In this document: positions 11,553-20,910 of the stretch, one piece after another | Layout: each line of letters starts with the position of its first letter | How positions within the stretch are numbered: the first letter of the stretch is position 1 | DNA from: Clostridia bacterium | GTDB lineage: Bacteria; Bacillota; Clostridia; Christensenellales; Borkfalkiaceae | Assembly: GCA_021204585.1 (NCBI GenBank) | Contig: JAJPZC010000096.1 | Location: 4,533 to 51,444 of the forward strand | DNA length: 46,912 nucleotides | Direction: 5' to 3' | Made by a program: the position numbers and the translations under genes | Notes under the pieces: model-generated | The model's database searches: none | Told to the model about the DNA's origin: nothing | What the model saw: the letters and a program-made list of their open reading frames with translations, nothing else

Positions 11553-12650
11553 TCAGTTGCTGCCGTTCTGGCCCTTCTTGAGGTCCCTGTCGAATATGGA
11601 CAGCTGCTCACGCTGCGCGTTGGTGGGGCGGTAGCCGAGGTGTTCGTATCCGCCGGAAAGGATCATGCGGCCGCGGGGCGTGCGGGCTATGAAGCCCAGC
11701 TGAAGAAGATAGGGCTCATAGACGTCCTCTATGGTGCCGGGATCTTCGTTTATGGTGGCGGCGAGGGTCTCGAGGCCCACGGGCTTGCCTCCGAACTTCT
11801 CTATCATTGCGCGGAGCAGCGCGCGGTCCACTTCGTCCAGGCCGAGTTCATCCACTTCCATCTTCTGCAGGGCGTACTTTGCGTCCTCTAAGGTTACGTG
11901 GTCATTGCCTGCAACCGTGGCGAAGTCACGGACACGCTTTAAAAGCCTGTTGGCGATACGGGGCGTGCCGCGTGAGCGGCGCGAGATCTCCTCTGCGGCG
12001 TCATCGTCTATGGCTATGTCCAGCTTCTGAGCGGAGCGCAGGACTATCTCCTTGAGTTCCGAGGGAAGGTACATCTCAAGGCGCAGTGTGATGCCGAAGC
12101 GGTCACGGAGCGGGTTGGATATCATGCCGGCCTTCGTTGTGGCGCCAATGAGAGTGAACTTCTTGAGCCTGAAGCGGAAGTTGCGCGCGGACGGGCCCTT
12201 GCCCACTATGAGGTCTATGGAGTAGTCCTCCATAGCTGAATAGAGGATCTCCTCCACCGTGCGGTTGAGCCTGTGGATTTCATCTATGAAAAGCACGTCG
12301 CCGTCGTTGAGGTTGGTGAGGATGGCGGCGAGGTCGCCGCTGCGCTCTATGGCAGGGGCTGAGGTCATCTTCAGCGTCCCGCCCATCTCGTTGCATATGA
12401 TGTGCGCAAGCGTGGTCTTGCCAAGGCCTGGGGCGCCGTACAAGAGCACGTGCTCCAAAGGCTCCTCCCTCTTTTTGGCGGCGTCCATGTACACCTTGAG
12501 GTTCTCTTTTATCTTGCTCTGGCCGACATACGCATCCAAAGTCTTGGGTCTGAGAATGTTTTCCTCCTCGTCCATGGACCCCTTGGTGCTCTTCACAAGC
12601 CTTTCGTCTTCGCCAAAGTTTTCTATCTGGTCATCATCGCCGAAAAACAT
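11553..12650 (-). CDS. ruvB: Holliday junction branch migration DNA helicase RuvB
   Basis: [42 protein letters not shown]. Confidence 0.97.
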   Translation of the reverse strand: MFFGDDDQIENFGEDERLVKSTKGSMDEEENILRPKTLDAYVGQSKIKENLKVYMDAAKKREEPLEHVLLYGAPGLGKTTLAHIICNEMGGTLKMTSAPAIERSGDLAAILTNLNDGDVLFIDEIHRLNRTVEEILYSAMEDYSIDLIVGKGPSARNFRFRLKKFTLIGATTKAGMISNPLRDRFGITLRLEMYLPSELKEIVLRSAQKLDIAIDDDAAEEISRRSRGTPRIANRLLKRVRDFATVAGNDHVTLEDAKYALQKMEVDELGLDEVDRALLRAMIEKFGGKPVGLETLAATINEDPGTIEDVYEPYLLQLGFIARTPRGRMILSGGYEHLGYRPTNAQREQLSIFDRDLKKGQNGSN

Positions 12651-12773
12651 AGCTTCTGTGTCCTCAGTTCATTCACGGCATCCCCTTGAAGGGTGCCTCA
12701 GTCATATGCATGCCCACGCAAAGGAGCATGGGGTGTGTTCTTGCGGATGCGGCAGGCCGCAGCAGGCGGACTG

Positions 12774-13361
12774 CTACATGGAGCGGAGGGCGAAGTAGAG
12801 GATGTCCTCCACGGACTTTGCGCCCTGGGCCTTGGCCTTGGAGATGGCCTTGGTGCACTCCGTGCGGGTGAAGCCGAGGGTCATGAGAGCCACGATGGCG
12901 TCTTCATCGCCGTCTGCGGGAGGCAGGATTACGGAGCCGTCCGGGGCCGGGATCTCGGCGGAGCCCATCTTCTCGCGAAGATCTACTATAATTCTTTCCG
13001 CGGTCTTCTTTCCCATGCCCTTGACAGAGGCAAGCTTCTTGATATCCGACGTGGCTATTGCCATGGCAACGTCTGCCACGGTGAGCGTGGAAAGGACTGC
13101 TATGCCAAGCTTGGGGCCCACGCCGGAGACGGACGTGAGCTGCAGGAACATGCGCTTTTCCTCAAGCGACGAGAACCCGTACAGGGTTACGCCGTCCTCG
13201 CGGACCTGCATGCTGGTATACAGGGCCCCCTCCTTCTTGCCCGCAAGCTGCGTCCTTGCGGTGCCGGAGATAAGCACCTCAAAGCCTATCCCGCTGTCCG
13301 TTACTATGAGTGCGGAGTCTGAATCCAGCTCCGCTATTTCCCCTTTCAAGTATCCTATCAT
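12774..13361 (-). CDS. ruvA: Holliday junction DNA helicase RuvA
   Basis: MIGYLKGEI..., SVSGVGPKLGIAVL, VKGMGKKTAERIIVDLR. Confidence 0.95.
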   Translation of the reverse strand: MIGYLKGEIAELDSDSALIVTDSGIGFEVLISGTARTQLAGKKEGALYTSMQVREDGVTLYGFSSLEEKRMFLQLTSVSGVGPKLGIAVLSTLTVADVAMAIATSDIKKLASVKGMGKKTAERIIVDLREKMGSAEIPAPDGSVILPPADGDEDAIVALMTLGFTRTECTKAISKAKAQGAKSVEDILYFALRSM

Positions 13362-13523
13362 CTGTGCTTCCTTCTATGCTTCCTTCTTTCATTGCGGCAT
13401 ATGTGCCGCCGTATGACCTTCAGAGGCCTATTATAAGCCCTTGTGCGGGCATGTATTCATATGGATGTATCTTTGCCCTGAGACGGCTTTTGGCCGCTGT
13501 GGCGCGCCAGGAGCCGCGTGAGG

Positions 13524-14021
13524 CTACTGGATGTTGAAGAGCCTGCCGAAGCGGGACGTGCTGGCGTGGCAGAGTGCGATTGCGAGAGCGTCTGCGGCGT
13601 CGTCCGGGCGGGGTATCTTGTCCAGGTGGAGCATGGTGGTGACGACGTGCATCATCTGCACCTTGTCCGCCTTGCCGTAGCCGGTCACGGCCTGCTTTAC
13701 CTGGTTGGGAGTGTACTCGTAGAGCTTCCCCGTGTATTTTATGCAAGTCAAGAGTATGACTCCCCTTGCATGAGCTACGGGGATGCCGGTAGTTATGTTC
13801 TTGGAGAAGAAGAGCTCTTCAACGGAGATCTCGTCCGGCTTGTATTTGTTGAGAAGCTGGTTGACGCCGTCCTCTAATTTGGCAAGGCGCACGGGAAGGG
13901 TCTCATCCTTCGGGGTGAGCACCACGCCGTAGTCTATGGCCACGCAGCTGTCGTCCCTGCGCTTTTCTATTACGCCGTATCCCATCGTGCCGAGGCCGGG
14001 GTCTATGCCGAGTATTATCAT
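13524..14021 (-). CDS. ruvC: Crossover junction endodeoxyribonuclease RuvC
   Basis: MIILGIDPGLGTMGYGVIE, EELFFSKN, DDAADALAIALCH. Confidence 0.95.
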   Translation of the reverse strand: MIILGIDPGLGTMGYGVIEKRRDDSCVAIDYGVVLTPKDETLPVRLAKLEDGVNQLLNKYKPDEISVEELFFSKNITTGIPVAHARGVILLTCIKYTGKLYEYTPNQVKQAVTGYGKADKVQMMHVVTTMLHLDKIPRPDDAADALAIALCHASTSRFGRLFNIQ

Positions 14022-14037
14022 GCCTTTTCCTTCGCAA

Positions 14038-14057
14038 AAAACTTGATAATTCAAGTT
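14038..14057. promoter_or_regulatory. Perfect inverted repeat in the ruvC-argH divergent intergenic region
   Basis: aaacttgataattcaagttt: 8-bp arms, 4-nt centre, upstream of the ruvC start. Confidence 0.5.
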
Positions 14058-14207
14058 TCTTACATTATAATGTCATTGTAATAAATTTTTGATCATAAGT
14101 CAACTTAATGCGGGAATTCGGCGCTCCTCCAAAGGGCTTTCCCTTGCGCCTGCAAGGACAGTCTGCACGGGTGCAAGGCCGCATTGAGAAGACCTTTCAG
14201 GTACCAC

Positions 14208-15599
14208 ATGAGCAGCGAGAACAAACTCTGGGCCGGGCGCTTTGCCGGCGGCACGGCAAAGAACGCAGACATCTTCAACGACTCCCTCCCCTTTGACCGG
14301 GCCCTCTGGAAGCAGGACATAACGGCCTCCATAGCCCACGCCCACATGCTTGGCCACCAGCAGATTATCTCTGAGGATGAGTGCAATTCAATTACAGCCG
14401 GCCTTGAGTCCATCTACAAGGACATAGAGTCCGGAGCCCTCATTATGCAGGGCGCAGAGGACATCCATTCCTTCGTGGAGAATGAGCTTGTGAAGCGCAT
14501 AGGAGATGCCGGAAAGAAGCTCCACACCGCCAGATCCCGCAATGACCAGGTTGCAACAGACTTCCGCCTCTATGTCCGGGACACCATGGATGCCACAACA
14601 GATGCCCTTGTGGGCCTAGTTAAAGCCCTCCTCGCTCTTGCAGAGAAAGGCACCAAGTACATCATGCCGGGCTATACGCACCTCAGAAAGGCGCAGCCCA
14701 TGTGCGCAGGGCACTTCTGGAACGCCTATGCAGAGATGTTCCTCCGCGATCTGGACCGCATGGCAGACTCCAGGATACGCATGAACATTATGCCGCTTGG
14801 AAGCGGTGCTTTGGCCGGGACGTCTTACACCATAAACCGCTTCATGGTGGCGGATGAGCTTGGCTTTGAACGCCCCTGCGACAACTCCCTGGACGGCGTC
14901 TCAGACCGCGACTACGTCTGCGAGTACCTCTTCGACGGCTCCCTCATAATGAGCCACTTGTCCCGTCTCTGCGAGGACATAATCTTGTACACCACAGAGG
15001 AGTTCGGCTACTTTGAGATAGCGGACGAATACTCCACCGGCTCCTCCATCATGCCCCAGAAGAAGAACCCGGACATACCGGAGCTCATGAGAGGCAAGAC
15101 GGGACGCGTGTACGGACACCTCATGGCAATGCTTACGACCCTGAAGGGCATTCCCCTTGCATATGACAAGGACCTGCAGGAAGACAAGGAAGGGTTTTTT
15201 GACGCCGAGAAGCAGGTCATATCCTGCGTCTCCATAATGGCAGAGATGCTTGGCGGCATCTCATACAAGCCGGAGCGCATGGCCAAGGCCGCTGAGGGCG
15301 AGTTCTGCTGCGCCACGGACGTTGCGGACTACCTTGCGAAGAAGGGCATGCCTTTCCGCAGCGCGCACGGCGTCGTAGGCGCCATTGTGCGGGACTGCAT
15401 ACAGAATGGGAAAACCCTCCAGACAATGTCCACGGCGGACTACAAAGCCTTCTCCGACCTCTTCGAGGACGACATCCTCGAGATTGTGAAGGGCAAGAAC
15501 TGCGCCTACGCCCGCTCTTCCTTCGGCGGCGCCTCACCCCTCTGCGTGCGTGAGAACATCCAGTCCATCAAAAAGCGCCTCAAGGCCTACGAAGACTGA
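14208..15599 (+). CDS. argH: Argininosuccinate lyase
   Basis: KLWAGRFAGGT, SRNDQVATDFRL, GSSIMPQKKNPD. Confidence 0.96.
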   Translation: MSSENKLWAGRFAGGTAKNADIFNDSLPFDRALWKQDITASIAHAHMLGHQQIISEDECNSITAGLESIYKDIESGALIMQGAEDIHSFVENELVKRIGDAGKKLHTARSRNDQVATDFRLYVRDTMDATTDALVGLVKALLALAEKGTKYIMPGYTHLRKAQPMCAGHFWNAYAEMFLRDLDRMADSRIRMNIMPLGSGALAGTSYTINRFMVADELGFERPCDNSLDGVSDRDYVCEYLFDGSLIMSHLSRLCEDIILYTTEEFGYFEIADEYSTGSSIMPQKKNPDIPELMRGKTGRVYGHLMAMLTTLKGIPLAYDKDLQEDKEGFFDAEKQVISCVSIMAEMLGGISYKPERMAKAAEGEFCCATDVADYLAKKGMPFRSAHGVVGAIVRDCIQNGKTLQTMSTADYKAFSDLFEDDILEIVKGKNCAYARSSFGGASPLCVRENIQSIKKRLKAYED

Positions 15600-15697
15600 A
15601 CCGCCTTCCAAACAACACATAAAAAACCCAGACATACGGCGCATTAGGTTAATGTATGAGACTGAACCGCCTTCCAAACAACACATAAAAAACCCAT
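15595..15697. repeat. Direct repeat of about 36 bp spanning the argH stop codon and 3' flank (65-bp offset)
   Basis: gactgaaccgccttccaaacaacacataaaaaaccca occurs twice, the first copy containing the argH stop. Confidence 0.9.
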
Positions 15698-15698
15698 T

Positions 15699-15725
15699 AA
15701 GATCCGCTATATCAGCGGGTCTTTT
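15699..15725 (+). terminator. Intrinsic terminator downstream of argH
   Basis: aagatccgctatatcagcgggtctttt. Confidence 0.8.
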
Positions 15726-15956
15726 GTTATCCGGGCTGCAAATCCAAAATGCCTCGCCCTTGGCGTCAGCCCTGCCTTAGGGAGGGTTCATTTTACCCTT
15801 ACACTTATTATTGTACCCACTTTTGGGCCGTTTTAAACATGAATCTGAAACTTTCTCAAGTTTTTCACCAGATTTTTTTCTATTGTACATAAAGTAACGT
15901 TATAATGCGGCCTGGAATCTCAAAAGAGGGGGACTTTTACGAATCTGCAAGATTTT

Positions 15957-16011
15957 TGTTTAAAATGCGCTGAAATCTGCCTCATCCGGCAAAAAAAACG
16001 CATTTCAAACA
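15957..16011. other. Putative structured RNA or hairpin element, copy 1
   Basis: Outer stem tgtttaaaatgcg/cgcatttcaaaca with inner hairpin tgcctcatccggca. Confidence 0.5.
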
Positions 16012-16110
16012 CATGACGTGTTTAAGATTGAATTTGAAGCGCAAGATATAAGGCCCTCTTCCGTTATGGTTGAGGGTCTTTTGATGATAATGAATCTTGT
16101 GCAGGATTTT

Positions 16111-16164
16111 TGTTCTAAGCGCTCTGGATCTGCCTCAGCCGGCAGAAAAAACGCATTTCGAACA
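16111..16164. other. Putative structured RNA or hairpin element, copy 2
   Basis: Outer stem tgttc.../...gaaca with inner ctgcctcagccggcag; homologous to copy 1. Confidence 0.5.
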
Positions 16165-16331
16165 GATTATGTGCTTAAGATTGAGTTTTGCTTCCTGTTG
16201 AAAGGCCCTAGTCCCTGAGGGGTGAGAGCCTTGGTTTTCGTATGAGATTGTTCCCGGCAGGATTGCAGCTTCTGCTCTGCCAAGGTTGTATAGCAGCGTG
16301 TAACTGCACCCCCATTATGAAGAGTACAATG

Positions 16332-16413
16332 AAAATTTTGCAGCCGCAGTGCAATTTTTTCATAGGGTACCAGACGAAACTCCTTGAAATTTTGCATAAG
16401 CAGTGCAAAATTT
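16332..16413. repeat. Paired hairpin repeat (aaaattttgca...gtgcaawttt)
   Basis: 16332-16360 aaaattttgcagccgcagtgcaatttttt; 16387-16413 aaattttgcataagcagtgcaaaattt (10-bp perfect arms). Confidence 0.8.
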
Positions 16414-16492
16414 ACGAAAATGGGCCAGTATAAAGGCCCTCTTCCGTTATGGATGAGAGCCTTGGTTTTCGTATGAGATTGTCCCCTGCGGG

Positions 16493-18937
16493 TTACTTCT
16501 GCTGCTCTGCCTGTGCGGCCTTGAGGGCAAGGGCCGTGGTGGCGACACGCTGGGCGGCGGTCTGGAGCTGGAGCATGGAGACGCGGCCGGCCTTGAGGCC
16601 CTTCAAGACTTTCTTGTAGTCGACTTTGCTGCCGGGCATGTAGATGTCCGTGGTGGTGAGAACGAGTGCCGGGTCAGGGAAGTCGTACAGGGAGCCTTTC
16701 TCGGGCTTGAGGCCCTTTATTACCCAGTCCGTCATGCAAAGGCCCGTGTAGTTCCACTCTCCCCTTAAGATGTCCGTGCAGAGGTCCATGTTCTCTGAGG
16801 TATGCTTGCCGTTGAGAAGGTTGTATGAGGACATTATGGCCTTGGGGCTGGCTTTCTGGATGCAGATGGCAAAGCCCTTGAGATAGATCTCGCGCATGGC
16901 GCGCTCCGAGACGTTGGAGCTGTTGAAGTAGCGGTTGGTCTCCTGGTTGTTGGCGGCAAAGTGCTTTATGGTTACGCCTCTCCCGGGATGGGCCTGCACG
17001 CCTTCCGTTACGGCGGCGGCCATGATGCCGGAGATTAAGGGGTCTTCGGAGTAGTACTCGTAGTTGCGGCCGCAGTAGGGCGTCCTGTGGATGTTGAGCG
17101 CAGGCGCAAGCCAGAAGTCTATGTGGAAAATTTCCATCTCTAGACCTACCATGTCTCCGCAAAGGCGGGCATAGTCCGGGTTCCAGGACTGTGCGAGGGC
17201 GGTGCCGATGGGGATTGCCGTGCAGTACTGCTCCTGCATCTCGGTGCCCTTCGGAAGCTTCGGCGGCTTGAAGAACATCTTGACTATCCCGGGCGTGAAC
17301 TCCAGTATGCTCTCCGGAAGAGCCATCTGATATGCGTGGGCGCCCTTCTTGTCCACGAAGTATTTCTCGCTTAAGCGTATTCCCGCAGGGCCGTCGGAGA
17401 GAACCATGCTGGGATAATTTGCAACCTTGTGGGTCTCGCCTGCGGCTCCCGCCACCGTTGCCGCGGATATGCCAACGGCTGCCGCTATGCCGCCGTGGGG
17501 GTCAAAGTAGCCCATCGTAAGGTGCGCCAGTTCATCCACGGACAGCTTCTGTATATCTTCGGAGATCTCATTGCGGATGTCGTAGTCCGCCGTCTCGGTT
17601 ATGAAGGAAGACGGGTCAACTTTGAGCTCCGGTACGTATGCATCCTCTGCGGCCTTCAAGAGGGCGCTGCGCTTTGCGGACGTGTCTGCAGACCAGTCTG
17701 CAAAACCGGGGTTGCCCAGAAGGTTCTTTACCTTCCGCACTATGATGTCCCTCTCAAGGGACAGCTTTGCCACAGGGAAGACGCTTGCGGAGTCCGTGCC
17801 GGCGAGGACAACGTACGTGCCCTTCTCCAGGACGTATGCTGCGGCCCGGGCGTCGTATGAGGCTAGAAGGCGCATGTCAAATGCGGCCGTGGCAAGCTCC
17901 GTCTCGCCGGGCTCCAAGGCCCTGGTCTTTTTGAAGCCGGCAAGGTCCTTCACGGGCTTGTCCAGCTTGCCTTCGGGGCAGGATACGTATATTTCAAGGA
18001 CTTCCTTGCCGGTGTATGAGCCGGTGTTGGTTATAGCGGTCGTTACGGACACCTTGGTGCCGTCCATGGTGATGCGCGAATCGCCGAGGGAGAATGTTGT
18101 GTAGCTCAAGCCATATCCGAAGGGATAAAGGGCGGGCTTGTCTGCCGCCTCCGTCCAGCGGTATCCGACGTATATGCCCTCTTTGTATGAGGTTGTGTCC
18201 CTCTCGCCGAAGGTGCCCACGGACGGATAGTTGTCTGCCGTGGCCCATGTGGTGGCAAGCTTGCCGGACGGGGTTGCGGTGCCGAGGATTATGTCTGCAA
18301 GGGCCGTGCCGGTGCCGACGCCCAGCTGCGAGAGGACAAGAATGTTCTTCACGTCCATGACGGGCGTAAGGTCTACGGGCCCGCCTACGTTTAAGACAAG
18401 CATGAACTTCTCATGCTTTTCATTGAGCGCCAGGATGTCCCTCTTCTCCGTCTCGCTTAAAAGAAGGTCTCCGGGCGTTGCGGTGCGGTCTGTGCCCTCG
18501 CCGGAGATGCGGGTCAAGACGTATATGCATGGATCTTCTGCAGGTGCGTCCAGCGGGAGCTCATATTCAGGCTGTGCCATTATGGCGCCGAGTGCTTCCA
18601 GCATGGCAAGGGTGTGGTGCTTCCTTGCAGATGCCTTCACGTCCTTTACGAACTGCTCATGAGCCTTCACCAGGACGTCCTCATACGCCTCCAGCCAGGC
18701 GGTTGTGGTAATCTCAAAGCCTGCGTCCTGCAAGCCCTGCTCCACGGACACGTGGAAGCGGGAGTTCACCTCGCCGGAGCCGGTGCCGCCCTTTATGGTG
18801 TGGCGTATGCCGCCGCCGTATGCGGCTATCCTGCAGGGCTTTCCAAGAGGAAAGCTTCCGTCTGTTTTAAGGAGCACGGTGCACTCCGCCCATCCGGGGT
18901 GCAGCATCTCTATATGCTCTTTCTCGTATTCGTTCAT
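16493..18937 (-). CDS. Glycoside hydrolase family 3 beta-glucosidase-type enzyme with permuted domain order
   Basis: GH3 C-domain and FnIII-like region first (YPFGYGLSYTTF, GKEVLEIYVS), then the TIM-barrel domain (SDGPAGIR, NIHRTPYCGRNYEYYSEDP, KHFAANNQETNR, LCMTDW). Confidence 0.9.
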   Translation of the reverse strand: MNEYEKEHIEMLHPGWAECTVLLKTDGSFPLGKPCRIAAYGGGIRHTIKGGTGSGEVNSRFHVSVEQGLQDAGFEITTTAWLEAYEDVLVKAHEQFVKDVKASARKHHTLAMLEALGAIMAQPEYELPLDAPAEDPCIYVLTRISGEGTDRTATPGDLLLSETEKRDILALNEKHEKFMLVLNVGGPVDLTPVMDVKNILVLSQLGVGTGTALADIILGTATPSGKLATTWATADNYPSVGTFGERDTTSYKEGIYVGYRWTEAADKPALYPFGYGLSYTTFSLGDSRITMDGTKVSVTTAITNTGSYTGKEVLEIYVSCPEGKLDKPVKDLAGFKKTRALEPGETELATAAFDMRLLASYDARAAAYVLEKGTYVVLAGTDSASVFPVAKLSLERDIIVRKVKNLLGNPGFADWSADTSAKRSALLKAAEDAYVPELKVDPSSFITETADYDIRNEISEDIQKLSVDELAHLTMGYFDPHGGIAAAVGISAATVAGAAGETHKVANYPSMVLSDGPAGIRLSEKYFVDKKGAHAYQMALPESILEFTPGIVKMFFKPPKLPKGTEMQEQYCTAIPIGTALAQSWNPDYARLCGDMVGLEMEIFHIDFWLAPALNIHRTPYCGRNYEYYSEDPLISGIMAAAVTEGVQAHPGRGVTIKHFAANNQETNRYFNSSNVSERAMREIYLKGFAICIQKASPKAIMSSYNLLNGKHTSENMDLCTDILRGEWNYTGLCMTDWVIKGLKPEKGSLYDFPDPALVLTTTDIYMPGSKVDYKKVLKGLKAGRVSMLQLQTAAQRVATTALALKAAQAEQQK

Positions 18938-19143
18938 ATAACCCGTATCCTCCCAATCATCTGGCGGCTGTATGGGGAGCCGGCCATAATCACAGACCCG
19001 CGTAATGCGGTGCGCTGTGAGGCTTTCTCTTCAGTATTGTGCCACCTCTTCTGGCAAATGTATATGCAGACGGCGCAAGTGTGCGGTATCTTTTCCTGCA
19101 TTACGCCGCAGTTTCCCGGCAGGGCCTTGGATTCGGCCCGGAA

Positions 19144-20328
19144 TCACTTCTTGTAGCTGTCTGCGAGAGCCTTGAAAGCGGGCATGGAGCGGCGTATGGT
19201 CTCCGGGGAGACACAGTATGAGACACGTACGTATCCCTTGGAGCCGAAGTCATCCCCGGGAACGATGAGGAGTTCATACTGCTTTGCGCGCTCTGCAAAG
19301 GCCTTGGAGTCCGGCTCCATTGCCTTTACGAACATGTAGAAGGCGCCGTCCGGATGGATGACCTCGTAGCCGTATGAGGTGAGGGCCTCGTACATCATGT
19401 CCCTGTTGGCCTTGTATATGGACATGTCCGAGGTCTTGTCATACACGCGTCCTACAAGCATCTGGAAGAGGCTGGGGGCACAGACGAAGCCAAGTGAACG
19501 GCCTGCGCCGCAGACGCCTGCGTACACGTCTGCAAACTCCGGCATTTTGTTGTCCACGGCAACGTACCCTATGCGCTCTCCCGGAAGAGAGAGGCTCTTG
19601 GAGTATGAGTAGCAGACTATGCTGCGGTCATAGTAGTTCATTATGTACGGAACCTTGATGGAGCTGTCATAGACCAGCTCACGGTAAGGCTCATCGGATA
19701 CGAAGTAGATGGGGCTGTCCGTGGAGCGGCACTTCAAAAGGCATGCAAGCCGCTTTATCTCGTCCTCCGTGTACACGACGCCGGACGGGTTGTTGGGGCT
19801 GTTGATAAGAACCGCCTTTGTCTTAGGGCTTAAGGCCTGCTCAAGGGCCGCAAAGTCTATGTGGTATGAGCCGGGAAGGCCCTGGAGGACAACCACCTTG
19901 CCGCCGGCCTTCTCAATAAACACCTTGTACTCCGGGAAATAGGGTGCGAAGACTATTACCTCGTCTCCGGGGTTCAATATGGCGTTGAAGGTTATCGTAA
20001 GGGATGCCGCAGCGCCGCAGGTCATGTAGAAGCAGTCTGCGTTGAGCTCCGTGCCGAAGCGTGCGTTGGTGTAGTCCGCAAGGGTCTTGCGCACGCCGTA
20101 GTCTCCCTGTGCGGAAGTGTATCCGTGCAGATCCACCTGGTTGCATGTGTTGAGGAGCTCTATAAGCGTCTCCCTCACTTCCTTCGGGGGCTCTATGCTG
20201 GGGTTGCCTATGGAGAAGTCAAATACGTTCTCCTCCCCTATCTCGGCCTTGCGCTTCTTGCCGTATTCGAAGAGCTCACGGATGGATGAGCGCACCTTGC
20301 CTAATGCCACGCTGCTTTCATTGAGCAT
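19144..20328 (-). CDS. Pyridoxal-phosphate-dependent aminotransferase, class I/II
   Basis: FSIGNPSIEPP, INSPNNPSGVVYT, SYSKSLSLPGERIGY. Confidence 0.92.
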   Translation of the reverse strand: MLNESSVALGKVRSSIRELFEYGKKRKAEIGEENVFDFSIGNPSIEPPKEVRETLIELLNTCNQVDLHGYTSAQGDYGVRKTLADYTNARFGTELNADCFYMTCGAAASLTITFNAILNPGDEVIVFAPYFPEYKVFIEKAGGKVVVLQGLPGSYHIDFAALEQALSPKTKAVLINSPNNPSGVVYTEDEIKRLACLLKCRSTDSPIYFVSDEPYRELVYDSSIKVPYIMNYYDRSIVCYSYSKSLSLPGERIGYVAVDNKMPEFADVYAGVCGAGRSLGFVCAPSLFQMLVGRVYDKTSDMSIYKANRDMMYEALTSYGYEVIHPDGAFYMFVKAMEPDSKAFAERAKQYELLIVPGDDFGSKGYVRVSYCVSPETIRRSMPAFKALADSYKK

Positions 20329-20807
20329 AATAGTCTACCTTCCGTATCCAGACGCAGCAAGAAGCACCTTTAGGTGCCCTGCCACGATATTTTTCCTTGT
20401 AAAGTATAGCACAGGAACTGAGGGTTTAGCAACTCAAATTTGAGACAAAAAGTACAGATATGTCTTGCTAAACGTCCCTCTCTGAACTGAACCTGCCCCT
20501 TTCCGGACTGCAGGGCGGGCGCCTGAGGCATGCGTGGTCATGCGGCCTTCCTGAGGACTTCCGCAGGCTCTTCGGACAGAATAAGAGACGGACCAGCTTT
20601 AGTCCGCCTCTTAGAGAGAATATGAAAAAAAGTTGAGTGTATATCGTAGTTGGAGTGAGGCGGCTTCATTGCAATTTCCGCTTCAGCGATTGCATTATAT
20701 ACAGCAAATGTGAAAACTGTGTGAAGTTTGTATTAGGATTTCATTATTTTCTCTGGATTTGTTGGACTTCTCAAGGTTTGTTACTGCCGGGCTTCTCAGT
20801 GTCCGGC

Positions 20808-20910
20808 GGGCTTGTTAGGGCCAGTCAGGGCCTGCCGGGCTTATTAGGCCAGTCAGGGCCTGCCGGGCTTATTAGGGCCTGTCAGGGCCTGCCGGGCTTA
20901 TTAAGGCCGG
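20808..20910. repeat. GC-rich tandem repeat, 28-29 bp unit, 3.6 copies, overlapping the downstream stop codon
   Basis: gggcttRttaggRccagtcagggcctgcc at 20808, 20837, 20865 and partial at 20894. Confidence 0.9.

Noticed and set aside
14100-14207. Riboswitch or T-box upstream of argH
   Set aside because: Some short hairpins are present (cttgcgcctgcaag, tgcacgggtgca), but no recognised T-box or arginine-responsive leader motif was identified.
20808-20910. CRISPR-like repeats
   Set aside because: Contiguous GC-rich tandem repeat with no spacers.
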